Below are positions 16,590 to 25,847 of a DNA stretch of 64,000 bases, in pieces. Positions within the stretch are counted from its first letter, which is position 1. Each line of letters begins with the position of its first letter. The translations under genes were made by a program, and so were the position numbers. This stretch comes from Paenibacillus sp. DMB5 (GTDB lineage: Bacteria; Bacillota; Bacilli; Paenibacillales; Paenibacillaceae). The stretch spans positions 145,701-209,700 of the forward strand of contig NZ_LRAC01000155.1 in assembly GCF_001517085.1 (NCBI RefSeq), given 5' to 3'. Under the pieces are notes generated by a model. That model was given only the letters and a program-made list of their open reading frames with translations. It was not told the origin of the DNA and made no database searches.

Positions 16590-19211
16590 ATGGCAGTTAA
16601 GAACGAAGTCGCCGCCCAAGTGAAACAAACCACCGCTGAAGAATATATTCAGACTTTGGTGGATAAAGCAAAGAAAGCCCTGGATGCGTTCATGGAACTG
16701 GACCAGGAGCAGGTTAACACAATCGTTCATGCAATGGCGTTGGCAGGTCTCGACAAACATATGTACCTGGCGAAATTAGCCGTCGAAGAAACAGGCCGCG
16801 GAGTATACGAAGACAAAATTACGAAGAACATCTTCTCAACCGAATATATCTGGCACGGAATTAAGTACGACAAAACAGTAGGAGTTATTGAGGATAACGC
16901 CTACGATAATTTCCAAAAGATTGCTGAACCAGTCGGAATTGTAATGGGTATCACACCGGTAACCAACCCAACATCCACCACGATGTTTAAAGCTCTGATT
17001 TCCGCTAAGACACGTAACCCTATTATATTCGGTTTCCACCCTTCAGCGCAAGAGTGTAGCGCCGCTGCCGCCAAAATTCTTCATGATGCAGGCGTAAAAG
17101 CAGGTGCTCCTGAGAACTTCATCCAATGGATCGAGCTTCCTACCATGGACAAAACAAACGCGCTGATGAACAACCCTGACGTTGCGCTGATCCTGGCAAC
17201 AGGCGGATCCGCAATGGTAAAAGCAGCTTACAGCTGCGGGAAGCCGGCTCTCGGCGTAGGCCCTGGTAACGTACCTGCCTTCATCGAGAAGAGTGCTGAC
17301 ATCGATCAGGCTGTAACCGACATTATCCTTTCCAAAACATTCGATAACGGCATGATCTGTGCTTCCGAGCAGGCTGTTATTATAGAAGAAGCTATTTTTG
17401 ACCAAGTGAAGAAGAAAATGATCGCGAACGGCTGCTACTTCGTTAATAAAGATGAAGCTGCCAAGCTGACTAACGGTGCAATGAACGTTGAGAAATGCGC
17501 AGTTAACCCGGCAATCGTAGGTCAATCCGCAGTGAAGATCGCTGAAATGTGCGGTATCCAGGTACCAGCCGGCACCAAGATCCTGGTAGCTGAAATTGAA
17601 GGCGTAGGCCCTAAATATCCGCTGTCCGCTGAGAAGCTGAGCCCGGTTCTGGCCTGCTACAAAGTGAAGAATGCAGATCAGGGTATCGAACGCGCTGCAG
17701 AGATCGTTGAATTCGGCGGCATGGGCCACAGCTCGGCTATCCACTCCAATAATGAAGAAGTTATCATGAAGTTCTCGCACCGCCTGCAGACAGGACGTAT
17801 TCTGGTGAATTCTCCTTCGACACACGGCGCCATCGGGGACATCTACAATACCAATATCCCTTCGCTCACCCTGGGCTGCGGATCTTACGGCCGCAACTCG
17901 GTATCGCAAAACGTTACTGCCATCAATCTGATCAACGTGAAAAGGGTGAACCGTCGTACCGTGAATATGCAATGGTTTAAAGTACCTGACAAGATCTACT
18001 TTGAAAAAGGATCCACACAATACCTGGCTAAAATGCCTAACATTACACGCGTAGCAATCATTACTGACCCTATGATGGTTAAACTGGGCTATGTGGAAAG
18101 AGTTGAGCATTACCTGCGCCAGCGCCAGACTCCTGTAGCAATCGAAGTGTTCTCGGAAGTTGAACCGGATCCATCGACTACTACTGTTGAAAAAGGTACT
18201 GCTATGATGAACAGATTCCAGCCGGACTGCATCATCGCACTCGGCGGCGGTTCCCCGATGGATGCTGCCAAAGGCATGTGGCTGTTCTACGAACACCCGG
18301 ATGTTGACTTCAACAACCTGAAACAGAAATTCATGGATATCCGCAAACGCGTATACAAATATCCTACTCTGGGTCAAAAGGCGAAATTCGTTGCCATCCC
18401 GACAACTTCTGGTACAGGATCGGAAGTAACCTCGTTCGCGGTTATCACTGACAAAACTGCCGGCAGCAATACCAAGTATCCGCTGGCTGACTATGAGCTG
18501 ACTCCAGACGTTGCAATTATCGATCCGGAATTTGTATACAGCCTGCCAAGAACAGCTGTTGCTGATACAGGTATGGACGTACTGACTCACGCTATCGAGG
18601 CCTATGTTTCGGTAATGGCAAGCGATTATTCGGATGGTCTGGCAATCAAAGCGATCCAGCTGGTATTCCAGTACCTTGAAAAATCGGCATTGACCGGCGA
18701 CAAGCTGGCCCGTGAGAAAATGCACAACGCTTCGACACTTGCCGGTATGGCGTTCGCTAACGCATTCCTGGGTATCAACCACAGCTTGGCGCACAAATGG
18801 GGCGGACAGTACCACACCGCACACGGCCGCACCAATGCGATCCTGATGCCGCACGTTATCCGTTACAATGCCAAGAAGCCAACGAAGTTCGCTTCGTTCC
18901 CTAAATATTCGCACTTTGTAGCTGACGAGCGTTATGCCGAAATCGCCCGCATCCTGGGATTGCCGGCCCGCACTACTGAAGAAGGCGTAACAAGCCTGAT
19001 CAATGCGATCCGTGACATGAACAAGAAGCTGGGTATCGAAGAGTCCTTCCAGGCGCTGGGCTTCGATCCTAAGGATTTCGAATCACGTGTAGATTATCTG
19101 GCTGACCGTGCATTTGAAGACCAATGTACAACTGCTAACCCTAAGCTGCCGCTGGTAAGTGAGCTGGCTGACGTATACCGCAATGCCTTCTACGGAAGAT
19201 TCGACGTCTAA
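16590..19211 (+). CDS. adhE: Bifunctional acetaldehyde-CoA/alcohol dehydrogenase
   Basis: Spirosome-forming fermentative enzyme of 873 residues that reduces acetyl-CoA to acetaldehyde and then ethanol, regenerating two NAD+. The N-terminal aldehyde dehydrogenase half has the thiol nucleophile in DNGMICASEQ (Cys257). The linker carries VNRRTVNMQWFKVPDKIYFEKG. The C-terminal iron-dependent alcohol dehydrogenase half has GGGSPMDAAKGMW, TTSGTGSEVT and the metal ligands around HAIEAYVSV and HSLAHKWGGQYHTAHG. AGGAGGACGAGGG precedes the ATG. It stands as its own transcription unit ahead of pflB, together covering pyruvate to ethanol and formate under anoxia, with FNR/Rex sites upstream. Confidence 0.96.
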   Translation: MAVKNEVAAQVKQTTAEEYIQTLVDKAKKALDAFMELDQEQVNTIVHAMALAGLDKHMYLAKLAVEETGRGVYEDKITKNIFSTEYIWHGIKYDKTVGVIEDNAYDNFQKIAEPVGIVMGITPVTNPTSTTMFKALISAKTRNPIIFGFHPSAQECSAAAAKILHDAGVKAGAPENFIQWIELPTMDKTNALMNNPDVALILATGGSAMVKAAYSCGKPALGVGPGNVPAFIEKSADIDQAVTDIILSKTFDNGMICASEQAVIIEEAIFDQVKKKMIANGCYFVNKDEAAKLTNGAMNVEKCAVNPAIVGQSAVKIAEMCGIQVPAGTKILVAEIEGVGPKYPLSAEKLSPVLACYKVKNADQGIERAAEIVEFGGMGHSSAIHSNNEEVIMKFSHRLQTGRILVNSPSTHGAIGDIYNTNIPSLTLGCGSYGRNSVSQNVTAINLINVKRVNRRTVNMQWFKVPDKIYFEKGSTQYLAKMPNITRVAIITDPMMVKLGYVERVEHYLRQRQTPVAIEVFSEVEPDPSTTTVEKGTAMMNRFQPDCIIALGGGSPMDAAKGMWLFYEHPDVDFNNLKQKFMDIRKRVYKYPTLGQKAKFVAIPTTSGTGSEVTSFAVITDKTAGSNTKYPLADYELTPDVAIIDPEFVYSLPRTAVADTGMDVLTHAIEAYVSVMASDYSDGLAIKAIQLVFQYLEKSALTGDKLAREKMHNASTLAGMAFANAFLGINHSLAHKWGGQYHTAHGRTNAILMPHVIRYNAKKPTKFASFPKYSHFVADERYAEIARILGLPARTTEEGVTSLINAIRDMNKKLGIEESFQALGFDPKDFESRVDYLADRAFEDQCTTANPKLPLVSELADVYRNAFYGRFDV

Positions 19212-19265
19212 TTAGGTGTTGAGTGGCGAATAATATGTTTAAAGGATAATATGGGACTAGATGGT

Positions 19266-19329
19266 AGTGACAAATATCACCGGAAAGGTGATATTTGTCA
19301 CAGTCCTTTTTCAGAAAATAAACTAAAAT
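19266..19329 (+). promoter_or_regulatory. adhE terminator hairpin doubling as FNR-type operator of pflB
   Basis: A perfect 15-bp stem (19267-19281 with 19287-19301, loop GGAAA) followed by CCTTTTT looks like the adhE terminator. Each arm also contains GTGA-N6-TCAC. The right arm with its neighbour, GGTGATATTTGTCACA (19287-19302), matches the FNR box at 9 of 10 positions. A -10-like TAAAAT (19324-19329) predicts a start near 19336, so this arm is centred at -41.5. Dual use is inferred. Confidence 0.55.
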
Positions 19330-19367
19330 GTTTATATAAACAACGAGCCCGAGATATGAAAGTGCGA

Positions 19368-19385
19368 TTGTGAATTTTATAACAA
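19368..19385 (+). promoter_or_regulatory. Rex/FNR-like site upstream of pflB
   Basis: TTGTGAATTTTATAACAA matches the Rex box TTGTGAA-N4-TTCACAA at 12 of 14 positions (and the FNR box at 9 of 10). It lies about 40 bp downstream of the predicted FNR-dependent start, a position suited to repression by NAD+-bound Rex. No -10 is found at a class II distance from it. Confidence 0.45.
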
Positions 19386-19474
19386 CCATATCTTTGGGAT
19401 CACGAGACACGGGATCAACCTTCAAGCCCGCGATCTCTACAAATATAATAAATATATAAATGGAGGGATTTAGC

Positions 19475-21736
19475 ATGTCGGTGATTGAAAAAGATGTACA
19501 AGAAGTAAAGTCCGGTTGGAGAAGTTTTACAAAAGGCAAATGGGCCAAGAAAGTTGACGTTAACAACTTCATTGCAACAAACATCAAGCCTTATGAAGGA
19601 AATGAAGATTTCCTCGTAGGTCCTACAAGCAACACTACTGAACTGTGGAAGATCATTTCCCAGCTGAGCAAGGAAGAAAGAGAAAGAGGCGGCGTATGGG
19701 ATGTTTCCCTGGATACTGTCTCCACTATTACTTCCCACGCACCAGGCTACATCGACAAGGACAAGGAACAAATCGTAGGGGTGCAGACTGATGCTCCTTT
19801 CAGACGTTCCATCCAGCCGTTCGGCGGTATCAAGATGATGATCGATGCCACTAAGGCTTATGGCTTCGAACTTCCGAATAACATTGTCGAAATGTTTACG
19901 AATATCCGCAAAACGCATAACCAAGGCGTGTTTGATGCATATACACCTGATATGAGAGCAGTGCGTAAATCCGGCGTTATCACAGGTCTTCCAGATGCTT
20001 ACGGCCGCGGACGCATTATCGGCGACTACCGCCGCGTTGCTCTGTACGGTATTGATTTCCTGATTAAAGACAAGAAACAACAACTGGCTGAGCTTGAAGT
20101 TGATTCCATGACTGAGGATGTAATTCGTCTGCGTGAAGAGCTGTCCGAGCAGATCCGCGCTCTGGGCGAACTGAAGGAAATGGCTGCTGCCCACGGGCTT
20201 GATATTTCCAAACCGGCTAACTCTTTCAAAGAAGCTACTCAATGGGTGTACTTCGGATACCTGGCAGCAGTTAAAGAGCAGAACGGTGCAGCAATGTCCC
20301 TTGGACGCGTATCCTCCTTCCTTGATATCTATGCACAGCGTGATTTTGAAGAAGGTACTCTTACTGAAGAGCAAGCACAGGAAATCGTTGACCATTTCGT
20401 AATGAAGCTGCGTATCGTTAAATTCCTGCGTACGCCTGACTACAACGAACTGTTCTCCGGTGACCCTACTTGGGTAACTGAGTCCATCGGCGGCATGGCT
20501 GAAGACGGAACAACCCGCGTAACCAAGAACAGCTTCCGCTTCCTGCACACCCTGTATAACCTGGGACCTGCACCAGAACCGAACCTGACTGTACTGTGGT
20601 CCGAGAAACTGCCTGAAGGCTTCAAGAAATATTGTGCAAAGGTATCTATTGAAACCAGCGCTATCCAATATGAGAATGATGATGTAATGCGTCCATACTG
20701 GGGTGAAGATTACGCGATTGCCTGCTGCGTATCCCCGATGCGCATCGGTAAACAAATGCAGTTCTTCGGAGCCCGTGCGAACCTTGCAAAAGCTCTGCTG
20801 TACGCAATCAACGGCGGTGTGGATGAAAAATCCGGCGCACAGGTAGGTCCTGAATACCCTGCAATCACTTCCGAGTATCTGGATTACAACGAAGTCATGA
20901 AACGCTTCAAACCAATGATGGAGTGGCTGGCCAAGACTTATGTTAACACCTTGAACATCATCCACTACATGCATGATAAATATTCCTACGAACGCATTGA
21001 AATGGCGCTGCATGACCGCGACATTCTGCGTACAATGGCTTGCGGTATCGCTGGTCTGTCCGTTGCTGCTGACTCCCTGAGCGCAATCAAATACGCTAAG
21101 GTTAAGCCAATCCGCAACGAACAAGGCATTGCAATCGACTTCGAAACTGAAGGTGAATTCCCTTGCTACGGTAACAACGACGACGCTGTTGACAGCATCG
21201 CAGTTGAACTGGTTGAAACCTTCATGTCGATGATCCGCAAACACAAAACTTACCGTGATGCTGTTCCGACTCAATCGGTACTGACTATCACTTCGAACGT
21301 AGTTTACGGTAAGAAGACTGGTACTACTCCTGACGGACGTAAAAAAGGCGAACCATTCGCACCAGGTGCTAACCCAATGCACGGACGCGATAAGAAGGGC
21401 GCACTGGCATCCCTGAACTCTGTTGCCAAACTGCCTTACTCTGATGCACAAGATGGTATCTCCAATACGTTCTCCATTGTTCCTAAGGCACTGGGTAAAG
21501 ACGAAGAATCCCGTAAGTCCAACCTGGTATTCATGATGGACGGATACTTCCACAACAACGCTCAGCACTTGAACGTTAACGTATTTAACCGTGAACAGCT
21601 GATCGATGCTATGGATCACCCAGAGAACTATCCGCAACTGACAGTTCGTGTATCCGGCTATGCAGTTAACTTCATCAAGCTGACCCGTGAACAACAGCTG
21701 GACGTTATCAACCGTACATTCCACTCTTCACTGTAA
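19475..21736 (+). CDS. pflB: Formate C-acetyltransferase (pyruvate formate-lyase)
   Basis: Oxygen-sensitive glycyl-radical enzyme of 753 residues that splits pyruvate with CoA into acetyl-CoA and formate in the cytoplasm. Active-site cysteines lie in IACCVSP (Cys417, Cys418), and the radical glycine in RVSGYAV (Gly728) near the C-terminus, as in the E. coli enzyme. The start is ATG 19475 behind GGAGGGATTTAGC; an in-frame ATG at 19460 sits upstream of that ribosome-binding site. Its activating enzyme follows, and adhE precedes it, giving a compact mixed-acid fermentation block controlled by the operators described at 19266-19385. Confidence 0.97.
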   Translation: MSVIEKDVQEVKSGWRSFTKGKWAKKVDVNNFIATNIKPYEGNEDFLVGPTSNTTELWKIISQLSKEERERGGVWDVSLDTVSTITSHAPGYIDKDKEQIVGVQTDAPFRRSIQPFGGIKMMIDATKAYGFELPNNIVEMFTNIRKTHNQGVFDAYTPDMRAVRKSGVITGLPDAYGRGRIIGDYRRVALYGIDFLIKDKKQQLAELEVDSMTEDVIRLREELSEQIRALGELKEMAAAHGLDISKPANSFKEATQWVYFGYLAAVKEQNGAAMSLGRVSSFLDIYAQRDFEEGTLTEEQAQEIVDHFVMKLRIVKFLRTPDYNELFSGDPTWVTESIGGMAEDGTTRVTKNSFRFLHTLYNLGPAPEPNLTVLWSEKLPEGFKKYCAKVSIETSAIQYENDDVMRPYWGEDYAIACCVSPMRIGKQMQFFGARANLAKALLYAINGGVDEKSGAQVGPEYPAITSEYLDYNEVMKRFKPMMEWLAKTYVNTLNIIHYMHDKYSYERIEMALHDRDILRTMACGIAGLSVAADSLSAIKYAKVKPIRNEQGIAIDFETEGEFPCYGNNDDAVDSIAVELVETFMSMIRKHKTYRDAVPTQSVLTITSNVVYGKKTGTTPDGRKKGEPFAPGANPMHGRDKKGALASLNSVAKLPYSDAQDGISNTFSIVPKALGKDEESRKSNLVFMMDGYFHNNAQHLNVNVFNREQLIDAMDHPENYPQLTVRVSGYAVNFIKLTREQQLDVINRTFHSSL

Positions 21737-21778
21737 GATTTGTTCTTGGACATCAGGAACTGATATAAACCACAGAGC

Positions 21779-21815
21779 TGCCGCCCTTGAAAGAGGGCGG
21801 TAAACTCTTGTTTAA
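21779..21815 (+). terminator. Weak hairpin between pflB and pflA
   Basis: CCGCCCT pairs with AGGGCGG, but the following TAAACTCTTGTTT is a poor T-tract. It probably lowers read-through, or stabilises the pflB mRNA 3' end, rather than fully stopping transcription into pflA. Confidence 0.4.
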
Positions 21816-21861
21816 AATTCATTAAAATTTTAAGTTTTTTTCATTGAAAGGATGACCTCAT

Positions 21862-22602
21862 ATGGTTAAAGGACATATCCACTCCTTAGAGACATTTGGA
21901 ACGGTGGATGGCCCGGGAATCCGCTTCGTGCTTTTTATGCAGGGCTGTCTGCTTAAATGCCAGTATTGCCACAACCCGGATACCTGGGGGCTGAACGAAG
22001 GCAAGGAAATGACACTCGAAGAAGTACTTGCGGAAATCGAGCCGTACTTGAATTATTATAAGACTTCCGGCGGCGGGCTTACCGTTTCTGGTGGTGAGCC
22101 CACACTGCAGGCACATTTCGTGAAGCAGCTGTTTACAGAAGTGAAGAAACGCTGGAATCTGCATACTACCCTGGATTCCAACGGTTATAATGACGGCTCC
22201 AAGATCAGCGATCTGCTGGATGTTACCGATCTTGTCCTGCTGGACCTGAAGCATATCGACGATGAAGCTCATATTAAGCTGACCGGTAAATCCAATGACC
22301 GCACACTGAAGCTGGCCCGCTGGTTGTCTGATCATAACCGTAAAATGTGGATCCGCCACGTATATGTTCCCGGCATTCATAATAAAGAAGAAGATTTGCT
22401 TAACCTTGGACGTTTTATCGGAACCCTGAACGGGGTAGAGAAGTTTGAAATCCTGCCTTATCATCAGATGGGGATTTATAAATGGCAAGAGCTGGGCCGT
22501 CCTTACGAGCTTGAAGGGGTGCCTTCACCAAGCGATGAGGAAGTACAGCGTGCGTACCGGCTGATTGAAGAGGGGCGCAAAGAAACCGCTCTGGTTAAGT
22601 AA
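21862..22602 (+). CDS. pflA: Pyruvate formate-lyase-activating enzyme (radical SAM)
   Basis: Radical-SAM activase of 246 residues that installs the glycyl radical on PflB. The [4Fe-4S] motif CX3CX2C is Cys29, Cys33, Cys36 (GCLLKCQYCHNP). The N-terminal GTVDGPGIRFVLF, the GGLTVSGGEPTLQ loop that binds S-adenosylmethionine, and DLKHID are all characteristic. GAAAGGATGACC precedes the ATG. It sits 125 nt after pflB, beyond a weak hairpin, so it is probably made at lower level from the same transcript. A clear terminator follows. Confidence 0.95.
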   Translation: MVKGHIHSLETFGTVDGPGIRFVLFMQGCLLKCQYCHNPDTWGLNEGKEMTLEEVLAEIEPYLNYYKTSGGGLTVSGGEPTLQAHFVKQLFTEVKKRWNLHTTLDSNGYNDGSKISDLLDVTDLVLLDLKHIDDEAHIKLTGKSNDRTLKLARWLSDHNRKMWIRHVYVPGIHNKEEDLLNLGRFIGTLNGVEKFEILPYHQMGIYKWQELGRPYELEGVPSPSDEEVQRAYRLIEEGRKETALVK

Positions 22603-22618
22603 TGGAAACAGATATATG

Positions 22619-22659
22619 AAGCCGTTCCTGTTAGCGATAGCTGCGGAGCGGCTTTTTTG
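22619..22659 (+). terminator. Rho-independent terminator after pflA
   Basis: AAGCCGTTCC pairs with GGAGCGGCTT (one G-T wobble), followed by TTTTTT. Confidence 0.75.
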
Positions 22660-22774
22660 CATGGCTTCAGAAGAGGAAACAAAGCTCATGTTGCACTGCG
22701 AAAACTCATGATATAGTAACCATTGAGCAAGGGAACGCAGCATATTTGATAACTCACTGACAGGAGAGATAATA

Positions 22775-23260
22775 ATGAAAAATGTTATCCATGAGCCGTA
22801 GCATTACCAATGTCCTTTCTGTCTGCTTGTACAAGGGATCGAAAACGAGCATGTTCTTTCCAGACAGTCGGATATCTTTTACCAGGATGAGCTGGTTACC
22901 GCATTTATTGCCTCGCACTGGTGGCCGGGTAATCGCGGACATGTGCTCATTATTCCCAATACGCATATTGAGAATATCTACAGTCTGACAGGGGCGCTCT
23001 CCGACCGCATACATAGGCTGGAAATTGAAGTGGCTAAGGCGCTAAAGGAAACGTACAGGTGTGACGGTGTTTCTTCGCGGCAGCACAACGAGCCGTCAGG
23101 CGGCCAGGATGTGTGGCATTATCATCTGCATGTATTTCCCCGATATGATCAGGATCAGCTGTACACATCAAGAGCCAGAATAACCACTGCTGAAGAACGG
23201 ATGTTATATTCAAGCAGGCTGAAGGAGCATTTTGAACAAAGAAAGAAGCGTGATGTATAA
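22775..23260 (+). pseudogene. HIT-family nucleotide hydrolase/transferase with an in-frame amber codon
   Basis: Reads MKNVIHEP, then TAG at 22799-22801, then HYQCPFCLLVQG in the same frame to the end at 23260. The downstream part has the family's zinc-like CPFC pair, HVLIIPNTHIENIY, and the catalytic histidine triad HYHLHVF. CAGGAGAG precedes the ATG at 22775, so the natural start is there; a Tyr codon (TAT or TAC) at residue 9 would restore a ~161-residue protein. The change is a substitution, unlike the single-base deletions elsewhere in this window. Either a sequencing error or a real nonsense mutation. Translation from later starts would lose the CPFC motif. Confidence 0.7.
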
Positions 23261-23317
23261 GTTTTATGACGGGAAAAAGATTATTGAACTTGTAAAATCA
23301 GATTATGTGTTATATAA

Positions 23318-23336
23318 AGTTACTGTGAATGTAACT
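23318..23336. promoter_or_regulatory. Inverted repeat in the module 2 promoter region
   Basis: AGTTAC-N7-GTAACT is a perfect 6-bp dyad about 130 bp upstream of the SBP gene and just upstream of a cre-like box. Possible regulator site; no family can be assigned. Confidence 0.3.
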
Positions 23337-23344
23337 TAAAAGTG

Positions 23345-23360
23345 ATGTATTCGCTTACAT
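23345..23360 (+). promoter_or_regulatory. Candidate cre (CcpA) box upstream of module 2
   Basis: ATGTATTCGCTTACAT matches WTGNAANCGNWWNCAW with a single mismatch and is nearly palindromic. It lies 110 bp before the SBP start, consistent with carbon catabolite control of sugar-uptake module 2. Confidence 0.5.
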
Positions 23361-23469
23361 TAGAGGTTTTTATCCCTATTGTAGATGAATGTTAACCTTA
23401 CGATTACAAATGACGTTTTTTATAATAAGAGGTGTAAGGGAAATCATTAAATAGGGAGGGTCACCCGTA

Positions 23470-24876
23470 ATGAGAAAGAGTATAACGATGCTGTTGTCCC
23501 TGATGTTTGTAACTTCTGCGCTGTTGACTGCCTGTGGCGGAAACAACAATAATGCAGGTAACAACGGGGAAGCCGCGGCAACAAATAGCGAAACAGCCGC
23601 AACGAACGCCCCTGCAACAGAAGAACCTGCGAATACAGAACCTTTTGAAATGACCATCCGCCACACCCAGGTTGGTGCCGACAAGCAAAAGCGTCTGGCC
23701 ATCCTGGAGGATGTAGTCGGCAAGGTGCAGGAGGAAGTGCCCGGCCTGACCTTTAAGCTCGATGGGGTGGATTCGGATGTGAACCGCAAAGAGAAGCTGC
23801 GCGGTGAAATGGCCGCCGGCAACCCGCCGGAAATTTTCGATCTTTTCGGCAGCCCGGATTCCAAGATTTATGCAAAGGAAGGCAAGCTGCTGGATCTGAC
23901 CCCGATTCTTGAGGAGCTGGGCATCAAGGACAAATTCTCCAATCTTGATCCGTTTACTTATGAAGGCAAAATCTACGGACTGCCGATTGGCGGCTCTGGT
24001 GAGGGCTTCTTCTATAACAAGGAATATTATGCAAGCAAGGGCTGGAAGGCTCCGGCCACCTTTGCCGAGCTGGAGCAGCAGCTGGCTGATATCAAAGCGG
24101 ATGGCAAAGTGCCGCTGGCTGGCGCCTCCAAAGCAGGCTGGGTACCGCTTATGCTGGCTAACCACTTGTGGTCCCGCTATGCCGGACCGGATGTAACAGC
24201 AAAATTCGCTACCGGTGAGGCAAAGTGGAGTGACCCGAATGTTGTCAAAGGCTTTGCCAAATACAAGGAGTGGGTCGATAACGGCTACTTTAAAAAAGGT
24301 GAGCTCGGATTCGAATATGCTGAATATACCACTCAATTTACCAGCGGTGAAGCGATCCTGATGTATGACGGAACATGGAAATCCTCTGTATTCAAAGCCG
24401 GGCAGTCCGGCGAAGGTCTGATTGGCAAGGTCGGTTTCTTCAACATTCCGGCGGTTGACGGCGGAGTGGGTGATCAGACAGCGCTGATGCGTGATGTGAA
24501 CAACGGCTACGGCTTCTCTGCTTCCGCAGGTGAAGATGAACGCCAGCTGGCTGCCGTAAAATCCTTCATTAAAAATATGTACAATGAAGAAATGCAGCTC
24601 CGCGGTCTGGTCGAGGATGGCGTCCTGCCGGCCATGAAGCTGGACCAGGCAGTGCTGGATGCGAACATTACCGATGACCTGATGAAAGAAATCGTGGCGG
24701 TGCTCAATAACTCCGCATCCTCCTTCCCAGCATTTGACTCGCTGGTTCAGGCGGATGTGACCACCGAAATCAGCAACATCCAGATTCAAAAGCTGATCGG
24801 CGGCCAGACCACTCCTGAGAAGATGGGCGAAGAGCTGCAGAAGGTTCAGGAAGAAGCGAACGCGGCTGTGGAATAG
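23470..24876 (+). CDS. Sugar-binding lipoprotein, family 1 extracellular SBP (module 2)
   Basis: Lipid-anchored substrate receptor of 468 residues. The signal peptide ends in LLTAC (Cys22), followed by an Asn/Ala/Thr/Glu-rich linker to about residue 58. The binding fold then runs from FEMTIRHTQVG, with GKIYGLPIGGSGEGFFYNKEYY and SGEAILMYDGTWKSS as family-1 hallmarks. AGGGAGGGTCACC precedes the ATG. It is first in the module SBP-permease-permease-YesM-YesN, with a strong hairpin after it that probably sets its transcript above the permeases. Ligand likely an oligosaccharide or sugar; not identifiable. Confidence 0.88.
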   Translation: MRKSITMLLSLMFVTSALLTACGGNNNNAGNNGEAAATNSETAATNAPATEEPANTEPFEMTIRHTQVGADKQKRLAILEDVVGKVQEEVPGLTFKLDGVDSDVNRKEKLRGEMAAGNPPEIFDLFGSPDSKIYAKEGKLLDLTPILEELGIKDKFSNLDPFTYEGKIYGLPIGGSGEGFFYNKEYYASKGWKAPATFAELEQQLADIKADGKVPLAGASKAGWVPLMLANHLWSRYAGPDVTAKFATGEAKWSDPNVVKGFAKYKEWVDNGYFKKGELGFEYAEYTTQFTSGEAILMYDGTWKSSVFKAGQSGEGLIGKVGFFNIPAVDGGVGDQTALMRDVNNGYGFSASAGEDERQLAAVKSFIKNMYNEEMQLRGLVEDGVLPAMKLDQAVLDANITDDLMKEIVAVLNNSASSFPAFDSLVQADVTTEISNIQIQKLIGGQTTPEKMGEELQKVQEEANAAVE

Positions 24877-24887
24877 GCAACCATTGA

Positions 24888-24924
24888 AATGTACCCTGGT
24901 GGCTGCTCCAGGGTACATTTTTTT
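24888..24924 (+). terminator. Hairpin terminator between SBP and permeases (module 2)
   Basis: AATGTACCCTGG (24888-24899) pairs perfectly with CCAGGGTACATT (24908-24919), followed by TTTTT. It lies inside an apparent operon, so partial termination would give more SBP than permease mRNA. Confidence 0.8.
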
Positions 24925-24962
24925 AAAGATTGGCGCCCAGATCTTAAGCATCGGAGGTAGTT

Positions 24963-25847
24963 ATGAATAAAGCGCTCAGAAATCCGCTCGTCTTCATCCT
25001 GTTCGTTCTTCCTGCACTTGCCTTGTTCCTGATCTTCTTTATCTATCCGATATTCAGCTCCGTCTATTACAGCCTGACCAGCTGGAACGGTGTATCCGAC
25101 ACAGTTAAAATGACCGGCCTGTCGAATTATGAAAAAGCGCTCGGCGATGACCGCTTCTGGATATCGGTGAAAAATAACGGCTGGTTTATTCTGTTCTCCG
25201 TTTTTATCCAGGTTCCGCTGATTGTCCTGTTCTCCTTGCTGATTGCAAATGTCAAAAAGCTCAAGGGCCTGTATAAAACTGCAGTATTTATGCCCTCCAT
25301 CATGTCAACGGCAGTCATCGGTATTCTCTGGGGCTTCATCTATGAACCCAATATCGGCCTGTTTAATAAGCTGTTAGGCTTAGTCGGTGTCGAGCCGGTA
25401 TACTGGCTGTCCGATGAACGGTTTGCCATGCTGTCGATTCTGATCACCAACGCCTGGCAATGGACCGGATTCTACATTGTAATGGTGCTGGCGGCGATTC
25501 TGGCTATTCCGGGAGAGCTTGAGGAGGCTGCAGCGATTGATGGGGCTACGGGCTTCCAGCGGGCTACACGCATCACCCTGCCGCTGATTGTGCCGATCAT
25601 TTCAGTAGTGATTATGCTCTCTATCGCCGGGGCAATGAAGGCGGCCGATATCGTCATCGTTATGACCAAAGGCGGTCCGGCCGGTTCGACTGAAGTAATG
25701 GCGACTTATATGATCAAGTATGCAATCACGAACTTTAAATACGGGTACGGCAATACCATTGCGGTCCTGATCTTCGTATTTACGCTTATCGTGACAGTGG
25801 TGTACCAGCTGCTGTTTAACCGGCGTAGTGAAAGGATTGAATACTGA
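24963..25847 (+). CDS. Carbohydrate ABC-transporter permease, MalF/UgpA type (module 2)
   Basis: Integral membrane subunit of 294 residues with about six transmembrane helices, starting with PLVFILFVLPALALFLIFFIYP. The EAA loop for the ATPase is LEEAAAIDGATGFQRATRITLPL. It begins behind CGGAGGTAGTT 44 nt after a terminator-like hairpin, and its TGA overlaps the next ATG as TGATG. It pairs with the next permease and the SBP at 23470. No ATPase gene lies nearby, so a shared MsmX-type ATPase is assumed. Confidence 0.88.
   Translation: MNKALRNPLVFILFVLPALALFLIFFIYPIFSSVYYSLTSWNGVSDTVKMTGLSNYEKALGDDRFWISVKNNGWFILFSVFIQVPLIVLFSLLIANVKKLKGLYKTAVFMPSIMSTAVIGILWGFIYEPNIGLFNKLLGLVGVEPVYWLSDERFAMLSILITNAWQWTGFYIVMVLAAILAIPGELEEAAAIDGATGFQRATRITLPLIVPIISVVIMLSIAGAMKAADIVIVMTKGGPAGSTEVMATYMIKYAITNFKYGYGNTIAVLIFVFTLIVTVVYQLLFNRRSERIEY

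Noticed and set aside
17043..18914. Long minus-strand open frame (623 codons) opposite adhE, and a similar one opposite pflB (19415-21724)
   Set aside because: The plus-strand genes have complete families, ribosome-binding sites and catalytic residues. The antisense frames show no recognisable domain and reflect codon bias.
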